Assembly (NCBI GenBank): GCA_002327985.1
Contig: DCVM01000022.1
Span: 22,166-43,857 of the forward strand
From: Syntrophaceae bacterium UBA2188
GTDB lineage: Bacteria; Desulfobacterota; BSN033; UBA1163
DNA length: 21,692 nucleotides
Direction of reading: 5' to 3'
The position numbers and the translations under genes are program-made. Shown here one piece after another: positions 15,264 to 21,052 of this stretch (the first letter of the stretch is position 1; every line of letters starts with the position of its first letter). A model generated the notes under the pieces. It saw only the letters and a list, made by a program, of their open reading frames with translations, was not told the DNA's origin and did no database searches.

Positions 15264-15599
15264 TCAGGGAGAAAGAAGAACCTGGTCTCCGAAACGTTCT
15301 GATAAGGCTGCTGAAAGCGCCTCCACAGACTGTTGATCTACAAACTCTACCATCAGTTCTCCTTGCTCGCCTAAGGTTAACCGCCCATGTTTTTTTACAA
15401 CCTCCGCTACCTCATTCGGTTCCGCCGTCCACCAGCCGCGTGTGCGACGAAGCAGTTCCTCGCCTTTGAGCTGCTGGGGAGTGACCAAATCGATCCTTCG
15501 AAACCATGCCTCCCATCCGATTTGTGCAGGAGCGCGAAGCACAGGGCTGACGGGGTCATGGTAAATACGGCAGCGGCCAAATAGACGAAGGCGAATCAT
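15264..15599 (-). CDS. Unrecognised 111-residue protein in the cyclophilin operon
   Basis: I do not recognise this protein. ATG 15599 overlaps the stop of the upstream gene (ATGA at 15596-15599), so I prefer it to the longer frame opening at 15650. It begins Met-Ile-Arg-Leu-Arg-Leu-Phe-Gly-Arg-Cys-Arg-Ile-Tyr and has a Trp-Glu-Ala-Trp-Phe-Arg-Arg segment near residue 30, an Arg-Arg-Thr-Arg-Gly-Trp-Trp segment near 50, and a C-terminal half of mixed helix and strand ending in Gln-Val-Leu-Leu-Ser-Pro. No signal peptide or membrane segment is seen. The gene looks richer in G and C than the LPS genes, by eye. Confidence 0.65.
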   Translation of the reverse strand: MIRLRLFGRCRIYHDPVSPVLRAPAQIGWEAWFRRIDLVTPQQLKGEELLRRTRGWWTAEPNEVAEVVKKHGRLTLGEQGELMVEFVDQQSVEALSAALSERFGDQVLLSP

Positions 15600-15964
15600 G
15601 GCCTCTTCTCCTCTAAAAAGCGAATGATTTTTTCGTTCCTTGGCAACCACACGTTGGGAACTTCAATCCCGGCCGAACGCAGGGCCCGTGCAAGACAGTG
15701 GATGTAGAAAGGAGCCGCTTCTTTCTCGTTCGCAAGGATTCCCTTCTGGACGGCCAGAGGCCAGGCCTGCTCAAAAAGTTGGAGGGCTTTTTCCCGACTG
15801 CGACGGAGCCTCTGGTCGAAAAGGGAGATATTCAAACGGGTCAGCAATTCATGCTGACCTTCTTCCATATATGAAAAAACCCGTCGCATGCTTCGAACAG
15901 ATGGATCCAGGCCCCATTCATCCTCAACAGGTGTCTTCCGATCGTTCCGGTCATGTCTACTCAT
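15596..15964 (-). CDS. Unrecognised 122-residue helical protein in the cyclophilin operon
   Basis: I do not recognise this protein. ATG 15964 is preferred to the TTG at 15976; it overlaps the end of the cyclophilin gene by 8 nt. The first 20 residues are very polar (Ser-Arg-His-Asp-Arg-Asn-Asp-Arg-Lys). The rest looks all-helical, with amphipathic stretches (Leu-Phe-Asp-Gln-Arg-Leu-Arg-Arg-Ser-Arg-Glu-Lys, then Leu-Ala-Arg-Ala-Leu-Arg-Ser-Ala-Gly) and ends in Ile-Ile-Arg-Phe-Leu-Glu-Glu-Lys-Arg-Pro. There is no signal peptide. It is translationally coupled to the 111-residue protein that follows, so the two may act together. Confidence 0.65.
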   Translation of the reverse strand: MSRHDRNDRKTPVEDEWGLDPSVRSMRRVFSYMEEGQHELLTRLNISLFDQRLRRSREKALQLFEQAWPLAVQKGILANEKEAAPFYIHCLARALRSAGIEVPNVWLPRNEKIIRFLEEKRP

Positions 15965-16442
15965 GAGCGATGTCAACCGTCATTTCAATTCGATCCTTTG
16001 GATTATCGTTACTGTCTCTGGGTTGGGATACAATTTTATCCACGACTTCCATTCCCTTCACCACCTCACCAAATGCGGTATATTGTCCATCAAGAAAAGG
16101 GGCATCTGCGACACAGATAAAAAACTGTGAACCCGCACTGTCCGGATGGGCAGCCCTGGCCATGGAAAGCGTCCCTCGCTTATGAGGAGTATGGCTAAAT
16201 TCCGCTTTAATTTGATAGCCCGGACCTCCCATCCCATGCTTGGATCGGTCAGGATTTTTTGAGTTGGGATCCCCTCCCTGAATGACAAAATTGGGGACGA
16301 CCCTATGGAAGGTGGTTCCATTGTAGAATCCCTTTTGGGCAAGTTCAATGAAACTTTTAATATGATTGGGCGCGACTTCAGGGAAAAACCTTAAAGTAAT
16401 GTCTCCAAATTTCGTATGGATGGTCGCTTGTTGCTCGGACAT
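15957..16442 (-). CDS. ppiB: Peptidyl-prolyl cis-trans isomerase, cyclophilin type
   Basis: Speeds proline isomerisation during protein folding, probably in the cytoplasm since no signal peptide is present. The 161 residues show the cyclophilin core: Phe-His-Arg-Val-Val-Pro-Asn-Phe-Val-Ile-Gln-Gly-Gly-Asp with the catalytic Arg, Gly-Ser-Gln-Phe-Phe-Ile, and Gly-Gln-Tyr-Thr-Ala-Phe-Gly-Glu-Val. The loop has Pro-Phe-Leu-Asp-Gly-Gln, the short bacterial form. A GAGGAGGT ribosome site lies 8-9 nt before ATG 16442. It leads a four-gene minus-strand operon with two unknown genes and the YajD-like gene, and is divergent from the DGQHR gene. Confidence 0.94.
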   Translation of the reverse strand: MSEQQATIHTKFGDITLRFFPEVAPNHIKSFIELAQKGFYNGTTFHRVVPNFVIQGGDPNSKNPDRSKHGMGGPGYQIKAEFSHTPHKRGTLSMARAAHPDSAGSQFFICVADAPFLDGQYTAFGEVVKGMEVVDKIVSQPRDSNDNPKDRIEMTVDIAHE

Positions 16443-16474
16443 GGTTTCGACCTCCTCAGGCAGATGGGGTTATT

Positions 16475-16488
16475 CCTTCGGACGAAGG
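16475..16488. promoter_or_regulatory. Perfect palindrome in the ppiB leader
   Basis: CCTTCG-GA-CGAAGG is a 6-bp perfect inverted repeat with a 2-nt centre, about 33 nt before the ppiB start and downstream of its candidate promoter. It could be an operator or a small hairpin in the 5' leader. Confidence 0.35.
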
Positions 16489-16498
16489 TGTAAAAATA

Positions 16499-16527
16499 AA
16501 ATTAACAGACGAATACCTTAAAATCAA
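16499..16527 (-). promoter_or_regulatory. Candidate promoter for the ppiB operon
   Basis: On the minus strand, TTGATT (complement of 16522-16527) and TAATTT (complement of 16499-16504) are 17 nt apart, with TGT before the -10 box (extended -10). Hexamers are weak, but the region is clearly AT-rich and divergent. Confidence 0.35.
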
Positions 16528-16549
16528 TAGAAAGGCTCATAAAAATCGC

Positions 16550-16578
16550 TTGTTTAAGTAAAGAAATTTTGATATCTA
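16550..16578 (+). promoter_or_regulatory. Weak candidate promoter for the DGQHR gene
   Basis: TTGTTT at 16550-16555 and TATCTA at 16573-16578 are 17 nt apart in an AT-rich stretch about 75 nt before the DGQHR start. Each hexamer matches only half the consensus, so this is tentative. Confidence 0.25.
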
Positions 16579-16653
16579 TGTATCTAAATAGAAGCACTAA
16601 GCGTTTAGCACAATATGCATAGCGGTTTAATAATTAAGGAGGAGGTGTGGGTA

Positions 16654-17778
16654 ATGATTACAGTTCCAGCCCATAAGGTAAGACAATTTGGAGTGGAGTT
16701 CTATCAGACCTCTTTTACCGCTGGTGACATCCAGAAGTTGGTTAGATTTGAAGTGTTAAACTATCCATCCGTGGAAGAGGAGAAGCGACGAAAAGCCGGG
16801 AAAACTTCGGCCATTAACTGGGAATTATTGGAAAAACGGATCGGGAGAAGTGAAGCGGCATTTCAGAGGCCGATGATTCGGAAGAAGATTCGGGAATTGG
16901 TCCAATATTATTCGGATTGTCAGGAGGCCCGTAACCTGCCCGCCATCCCGGGTGCCGTGATCATGATTGCCGAGAGGCGGCTCACTTTTTCTCCCATCGG
17001 TAAAAATTCCAACTTGGGGATGCTTCAGATCCCAGAAGAGCTTGGAATCCTGCGGTGTCTGGATGGCCAGCACCGGCTGTTAGCCCTCAGTGCCCAAACA
17101 GAAAAAGAGGTGGGGATTGATGTCCCAGCTGTTCTCTTCGACAGCTTGGATCCTCGTCAGACAGTCGAACTTTTTGTTACGATCAACGCTAAACATACAC
17201 GGCTCAACCCCTCCCATCTGATTTCGTTGGCGGGTCGCCGGCTTTATGCAGACCGATATCAGGCATTGGCTCATGACGTCATCCGTGAGCTGAATGAGGA
17301 AGAAAGCTCTCCTCTGTATGGTGAGATTAAAATCCTGGGTGTTGGAAAAGGCAGGGTTTCCCAAGCTTCCCTGGCCGATGAGATGGTGGATCTGTTTAAT
17401 AGTATCGAGAAACTCGGGGGGAAAGAACGATTGAAGGGGTTTGAACAGAACGGGAAACGATTTTTTCTTAACTACTTCAAGGCCATTCTGGCACTCTTTC
17501 CGAAGGCCTGGGGAGGACGGAAATATAGCATTAAAACTGGAGCAGCCCTTCGCGCATTTATTCGGGTGAGCCCGGATGTCATGGCAGAATCGAAAAAATT
17601 AAGAAATGATTTCTTCGATTATTTTGGCATACGGGAGGCGATCAAACCCTGGGGCGAAAGGATTGGGGAAAGCCGTTTTGAGACCGAGGGAGAATGGCGC
17701 AACAAGTTGGCAGGAGGGACCCGGGGGACGGTAGAACTTCTTACTCGGGAACTACGGGATGCGTTAAAGGTTTCTTAA
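16654..17778 (+). CDS. DGQHR-domain (DndB-like) protein, orphan
   Basis: A 374-residue protein with the exact Asp-Gly-Gln-His-Arg motif at 137-141, followed by Leu-Leu-Ala-Leu. A second conserved-looking block lies about 40 residues on: Phe-Val-Thr-Ile-Asn-Ala-Lys-His-Thr-Arg-Leu-Asn. DGQHR proteins include DndB, the regulator of dnd DNA phosphorothioation genes, but many stand-alone members have no known role. No dndC, dndD or dndE lies in the window. The frame opens at 16615, but ATG 16654 has AAGGAGGAGG at 16637-16646 and begins Met-Ile-Thr-Val-Pro-Ala, like other family members. No signal peptide or membrane helix is seen. The nearby minus-strand HNH gene is not in the same transcript. 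Confidence 0.8.
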   Translation: MITVPAHKVRQFGVEFYQTSFTAGDIQKLVRFEVLNYPSVEEEKRRKAGKTSAINWELLEKRIGRSEAAFQRPMIRKKIRELVQYYSDCQEARNLPAIPGAVIMIAERRLTFSPIGKNSNLGMLQIPEELGILRCLDGQHRLLALSAQTEKEVGIDVPAVLFDSLDPRQTVELFVTINAKHTRLNPSHLISLAGRRLYADRYQALAHDVIRELNEEESSPLYGEIKILGVGKGRVSQASLADEMVDLFNSIEKLGGKERLKGFEQNGKRFFLNYFKAILALFPKAWGGRKYSIKTGAALRAFIRVSPDVMAESKKLRNDFFDYFGIREAIKPWGERIGESRFETEGEWRNKLAGGTRGTVELLTRELRDALKVS

Positions 17779-17799
17779 GAACCAAATCCATCCCTTCCT

Positions 17800-17830
17800 C
17801 GCCATGACATTGCGAAGCAGTTTCATGGCG
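17800..17830. repeat. Near-perfect 31-nt hairpin after the DGQHR gene
   Basis: CGCCATGA (17800-17807) pairs with TCATGGCG (17823-17830). Inside, after one C/T mismatch, ATTGC pairs with GCAGT (one G-T wobble) around a GAA loop, giving 13 pairs in 31 nt. It lies 21 nt after the DGQHR stop. A run of T (ATTTTTGT) appears only about 15 nt later, so it is either a weak terminator or a REP-like palindrome. Confidence 0.6.
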
Positions 17831-17883
17831 GGGGTGATTAGTAAAATTTTTGTAGGATTTCTATTGTGAGAGGAGAATGTGGA

Positions 17884-19095
17884 ATGAATCGATACCTCAT
17901 CATCGGGAACGGAGTAGCAGGGGCAAGAGCAGCGGTTAAGATCAGAGAGGCCGATCAGAAAGGAGAAATCCGCATTTTTACAGAAGAGGCTTATCCTTTT
18001 TACTACCGGGTTCGATTTCCGGAATACGTTGCAGGAGAAGTAACCATTCAGAACCTGACTATCCATACCAGGGAATGGTACCAAAGCAAGGAGATAGCGA
18101 TCCATTTAGAGGAGGGGATCACAGAAGTAAATTTGCAAAAAAAGGAGGCCATCAGTCAGAGAGGAAAAACTTATCCTTATGATCTTTTGCTCATCGCAAC
18201 GGGTGGCAATGCCTTTGTTCCACCCATCAAGGGAACAGAGAAGAAAGGCGTCTTCACCCTTCGAACGATGAATGATGCGATCCGCATGAAAGAGTTTTCA
18301 GATGGAGTAAGGCAAGCCATCCTCATCGGGGGAGGACTGGTGGGATTGGAAACAGGCGGGGCTCTGTTGAGGCGGGGCATCAAAGTTGCCGTGATTGAAC
18401 ATAATCCAAGAATCCTTCCAAGGCAGATGGATTCAGAAGGAGCTAAAATCCTGCAGGAGAAAATGGAATCCATGGGGTTCTCCTTTTTCCTTAATGGCCA
18501 ATCTGATGAAATTCTCGGAAAGGAGACGGTGGAAGGATTGCGCCTCAAAGATGGAAGGACCGTCGAAGGCCAGATGGTTATCATCTCGGCCGGGGTAAAG
18601 CCAAATATCAAACTGGCCCAAGCGATGGGTCTGGAAACGAAAAATGGAATTTTGGTCAACGATCGTTTAGAGACAAAGATGGAGGGACTCTTTGCAGCAG
18701 GAGATGTCGCAGAGCACCGAGGGCGCGTTTATGGAATCTGGCCAGCAGCCCAGCGGCAAGGAGAGGTAGCTGGGATCAATATGGCAGGAGGGAGTGCACT
18801 CTACGAAGGGACAGTAGTTTCGAATACGTTAAAGGTGGTAGGGATTGAACTCACCTCTGCCGGGGATATTGACGCAGAAGGAAAATTAGAGTGTGTGGTC
18901 AAAAGTGACCTGGAGAAGTGTGTTTATTGTAAGGTGGCTTTCAAGGAAAATAAAGTGGTCGGTTGTATTCTTCTTGGAGAGGTCAAGGCGAAATCAGAGG
19001 TTCTCAATGCTGTTGAAGGGAATATCGATATTCAGCAAATCAAGGATTCTTTTTTAAAGGAGGGGTTTGACTTTAAAAAGTTAAGCGACGGCTGA
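17884..19095 (+). CDS. NAD(P)/FAD-dependent oxidoreductase, NirB/rubredoxin-reductase-like
   Basis: A 403-residue soluble flavoprotein of the pyridine nucleotide-disulfide reductase fold. Gly-Asn-Gly-Val-Ala-Gly at 8-13 binds FAD, Gly-Gly-Gly-Leu-Val-Gly from about 149 binds NAD(P), and Ala-Ala-Gly-Asp-Val (Asp274) is the second FAD motif. The order matches nitrite-reductase NirB N-terminal regions and rubredoxin- or ferredoxin-reductase-like proteins; there is no Cys-x-x-x-x-Cys redox pair. The C-terminal ~95 residues resemble the small extra domain of such reductases, and Cys-Val-Tyr-Cys occurs there. GTG 17866 is an alternative start, but GAGAGGA at 17867-17874 fits ATG 17884. Its electron acceptor cannot be told from sequence. 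A hairpin terminator follows. Confidence 0.82.
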   Translation: MNRYLIIGNGVAGARAAVKIREADQKGEIRIFTEEAYPFYYRVRFPEYVAGEVTIQNLTIHTREWYQSKEIAIHLEEGITEVNLQKKEAISQRGKTYPYDLLLIATGGNAFVPPIKGTEKKGVFTLRTMNDAIRMKEFSDGVRQAILIGGGLVGLETGGALLRRGIKVAVIEHNPRILPRQMDSEGAKILQEKMESMGFSFFLNGQSDEILGKETVEGLRLKDGRTVEGQMVIISAGVKPNIKLAQAMGLETKNGILVNDRLETKMEGLFAAGDVAEHRGRVYGIWPAAQRQGEVAGINMAGGSALYEGTVVSNTLKVVGIELTSAGDIDAEGKLECVVKSDLEKCVYCKVAFKENKVVGCILLGEVKAKSEVLNAVEGNIDIQQIKDSFLKEGFDFKKLSDG

Positions 19096-19126
19096 AATTC
19101 TAAGGGGGAATTGAGGCCCATGAAAA

Positions 19127-19162
19127 AATCCACCGAGCTTTTTGTGCTCGATGGATTCTTTT
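19127..19162 (+). terminator. Rho-independent terminator after the oxidoreductase gene
   Basis: AATCCACCGAGC (19127-19138) pairs with GCTCGATGGATT (19146-19157), 12 positions with one mismatch, around a TTTTTGT loop. It is followed by CTTTT and preceded by a run of A, so the stem can extend. It lies about 30 nt after the stop at 19095. Confidence 0.75.
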
Positions 19163-19225
19163 GGGGTTAAAGGGTTAATGAGGAGGAAAGAGTTATTTTT
19201 TATTCTTGACTCCTACTATACATCA

Positions 19226-19254
19226 TTAACATTAAAGGAAGATTAAAATAAGAT
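19226..19254 (+). promoter_or_regulatory. Candidate promoter for the duplicated-module gene
   Basis: TTAACA (19226-19231) and TAAGAT (19249-19254) are 17 nt apart in a strongly AT-rich 100-nt stretch between the terminator at 19127-19162 and the next gene. An overlapping TTGACT at 19206-19211 is a second possible -35 box. A small hairpin CCTCC/GGAGG (19287-19291, 19298-19302) lies in the predicted leader. Confidence 0.45.
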
Positions 19255-19335
19255 TAGAACTTTTTAATTTTTAACCCCTACTTTTACCTCCTTCGCGGGA
19301 GGAAAAACAGGTGGGTGAGAGGGAGGGAGCCCAAG

Positions 19336-19893
19336 ATGGAAGAAGAAAAAAAGCTGACCGCAGAGGAATTTGTTCTTCAGGCAATCAAGAAGTTGAGAAA
19401 AGACCCGTTCCGGGGTATCCACAGCGTTTACAGTGGATTTAACGAGGCCTTCAGAAAATATTTTGGGACCAATCCGGTCGAAGCCACTTCCAGGTTAGCT
19501 GCCGAGGGAAAAATAGAGACGAGGCCTTTTAAAGGAGGGGTCATGCTTTTCCTTCCTGGGGAGGCTCCACAAAGACCTTCCGCCGATGAGATCATTCAAT
19601 TGATTTTGGGATCCGAAGGCAAATCAATTTCCGAAGAGGAGTTTGTCACCGAAGGGATAAAAAGATTAAGAAAAGAGCCTTACAAGGGAATCCACAGTGT
19701 TTTCAGCGGGTTCAATGACGCCTTCCGAAAGCATTTCAACAAAGACCCGATTGAATTTACCAGCAAGATGGCCTCAGAGGGGAAAGTTGAAATCATTCCC
19801 TTAAGGAGTGGGAAAGGGGTGATGCTCTACTTGCCGGGCGAAGGGCCCAGGGGCCGAAAGACCGATGAAGCCCTGAAGAAGATTCTGGAATAA
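19336..19893 (+). CDS. Unrecognised protein made of two copies of a ~71-residue module
   Basis: I do not recognise this 185-residue protein. It is an internal tandem duplication: residues 8-78 and 99-171 align with about 43 identities by hand. Each copy has Glu-Glu-Phe-Val, Leu-Arg-Lys-(Asp/Glu)-Pro, Gly-Ile-His-Ser-Val, Ser-Gly-Phe-Asn, Ala-Phe-Arg-Lys, then Glu-Gly-Lys-(Ile/Val)-Glu and Gly-Val-Met-Leu-x-Leu-Pro-Gly-Glu. Helices followed by a beta hairpin suggest a winged-helix fold (inference). A short linker with its own helix (Asp-Glu-Ile-Ile-Gln-Leu-Ile-Leu) joins the copies, echoed at the C-terminus. It is soluble, highly charged and has no cysteine. GAGGGAGGGA at 19319-19328 supports ATG 19336 over GTG 19315. 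It stands alone, convergent with the macrodomain gene. Confidence 0.8.
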   Translation: MEEEKKLTAEEFVLQAIKKLRKDPFRGIHSVYSGFNEAFRKYFGTNPVEATSRLAAEGKIETRPFKGGVMLFLPGEAPQRPSADEIIQLILGSEGKSISEEEFVTEGIKRLRKEPYKGIHSVFSGFNDAFRKHFNKDPIEFTSKMASEGKVEIIPLRSGKGVMLYLPGEGPRGRKTDEALKKILE

Positions 19894-19901
19894 GAAATAG
19901 C

Positions 19902-19922
19902 ACCAAGTTACTGTACTTTGGT
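19902..19922. terminator. Small hairpin between convergent genes
   Basis: ACCAAGT (19902-19908) can pair with ACtTTGGT (19915-19922) with one bulge, around a 6-nt loop. It lies between the convergent duplicated-module and macrodomain genes and overlaps the stop of the latter. It is short and lacks a T tract, so function is doubtful. Confidence 0.25.
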
Positions 19923-20447
19923 TAGTTCCTTCAGACCCTCTTCATAGACCTGGTAGGTATTTGAATCGAAGAGAACAAATCGAACCAATTTGATTTCGGG
20001 ATGATCCTTCAAATAGTCCATTACGGTCTTTAAGGCAAGTCGTGAGGCTTCCTCCACTGGATATCCATAAATTCCGGTACTGATGGAAGGGAAAGCGACC
20101 GAGGCAATCTTATTCTGAGTGCATAGTTCCAGACTCTTTCGATAGGCGCTTGATAAGAACCCAGGGTCTTTTGGCGACCCAGAATATCTCGGGCCCACCG
20201 CGTGGATAACGTATTTGGCTTCGAGATTTCCTCCACCGGTGATGACCGCCGATCCGGTCGGGCAGCCCTTATAGTTGGCTTTTAATTCCGACATCAGAGA
20301 AGGGCCGCCGGCCCTGTGGATGGCACCATCCACTCCCCCTCCTCCAGCCAATGCAGCATTTGCAGCATTACCAATAGCCTCTGTCTCCTGCCGAGTGATA
20401 TCACCTTGTACGATTTCAAGAGTGGATTGATGTATGGTTGCCTTCAT
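19908..20447 (-). CDS. Macrodomain protein, O-acetyl-ADP-ribose deacetylase type
   Basis: A 179-residue single macrodomain of the MacroD/YmdB type, which hydrolyses O-acetyl-ADP-ribose and can remove ADP-ribose from acidic residues. Motifs seen are Gly-Asp-Ile-Thr near 15-18, Asn-Ala-Ala-Asn-Ala near 27-31, Gly-Gly-Gly-Gly-Val-Asp-Gly-Ala-Ile-His near 35-44, and Ser-Ile-Ser-Thr-Gly-Ile-Tyr-Gly-Tyr-Pro in the C-terminal half, all parts of the ADP-ribose pocket. It is cytoplasmic, with no signal peptide. Its ATG overlaps the lipoprotein stop (ATGA at 20444-20447), so it is the third gene of the peroxiredoxin operon. A cytoplasmic ADP-ribose enzyme coupled to two exported proteins is an unusual arrangement. 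Confidence 0.92.
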   Translation of the reverse strand: MKATIHQSTLEIVQGDITRQETEAIGNAANAALAGGGGVDGAIHRAGGPSLMSELKANYKGCPTGSAVITGGGNLEAKYVIHAVGPRYSGSPKDPGFLSSAYRKSLELCTQNKIASVAFPSISTGIYGYPVEEASRLALKTVMDYLKDHPEIKLVRFVLFDSNTYQVYEEGLKELTKVQ

Positions 20448-21052
20448 AGTGTTTCGTAAAAAGATTTTTTTAAGAATTTAAAGGAGTTAACAAATTTGTC
20501 AAAGATCTCAAAGGCAGATAGATCGTAAGAGCCATCCATCGGTCTCCATTGGGTAATATAGAAACCTACGATCCGTTCCCCTCTTTTACCAAAAATAACT
20601 GTTGCTCTCACCTTTTCTTTTTTAACTGGATCTTTTCCTTCAACCGTTACTGCCAGTCCTTCTCCGCCCACCACCTGTACTTTCTTTCTCTCCAGAATTT
20701 GAAACTGAAGGATGGCGTTAAAAAGGAATCGCTTGAAAAACTCCTTTTCCCTCTGTTCAAACTTGGTAGTACAACCAAAAGGTTCTTCATCATAAGCAAA
20801 AGAGGTTACAGAAGGATAGCCTCCAGGGTCTGATTTCATAAATCCAAAATTGATATCGTTTTCACCTACTTCCACCCGAAGCAATTTCCAGTCAGGAGGG
20901 GGAGGCATAAACTCAAACTCGTCTTCCCAGATGACCGTCCCCTGGGGAGACAATCGGTAAGGGACTTTTTTGGGGGGTTCCATGGTGGCACATCCAGCCA
21001 GCCAGGCCGCCAGCAACAAAAAACTTAAAATTGTCAGCGCTTTTCTTTTCAT
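20444..21052 (-). CDS. Predicted lipoprotein of unknown function
   Basis: A 202-residue protein with a clear lipoprotein signal: Met-Lys-Arg-Lys, a Leu-rich core, then Leu-Ala-Gly-Cys with the lipid-bearing Cys21. Ala follows the Cys at +2, so outer-membrane sorting is expected if Lol rules apply. The mature part has a Pro-Pro-Pro-Pro-Asp-Trp segment near residue 52 and a Cys-Thr-Thr near 94. I do not recognise the family. The start overlaps the peroxiredoxin stop (ATGA at 21049-21052) and its stop overlaps the macrodomain start, so it is the middle gene of a coupled trio. Confidence 0.82.
   Translation of the reverse strand: MKRKALTILSFLLLAAWLAGCATMEPPKKVPYRLSPQGTVIWEDEFEFMPPPPDWKLLRVEVGENDINFGFMKSDPGGYPSVTSFAYDEEPFGCTTKFEQREKEFFKRFLFNAILQFQILERKKVQVVGGEGLAVTVEGKDPVKKEKVRATVIFGKRGERIVGFYITQWRPMDGSYDLSAFEIFDKFVNSFKFLKKSFYETL

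Noticed and set aside
15209..15469. Plus-strand ORF across yajD and the upstream unknown gene
   Set aside because: It is a shadow of two minus-strand genes with ribosome sites or coupling; its protein is low-complexity and resembles nothing.
16615..16653. Upstream ATG for the DGQHR gene
   Set aside because: The strong AAGGAGGAGG site lies between it and ATG 16654 and fits the latter.
19127..19162. Small RNA gene at the hairpin after the oxidoreductase
   Set aside because: The stem, loop and T-rich tail right after a stop codon are fully explained by a terminator.
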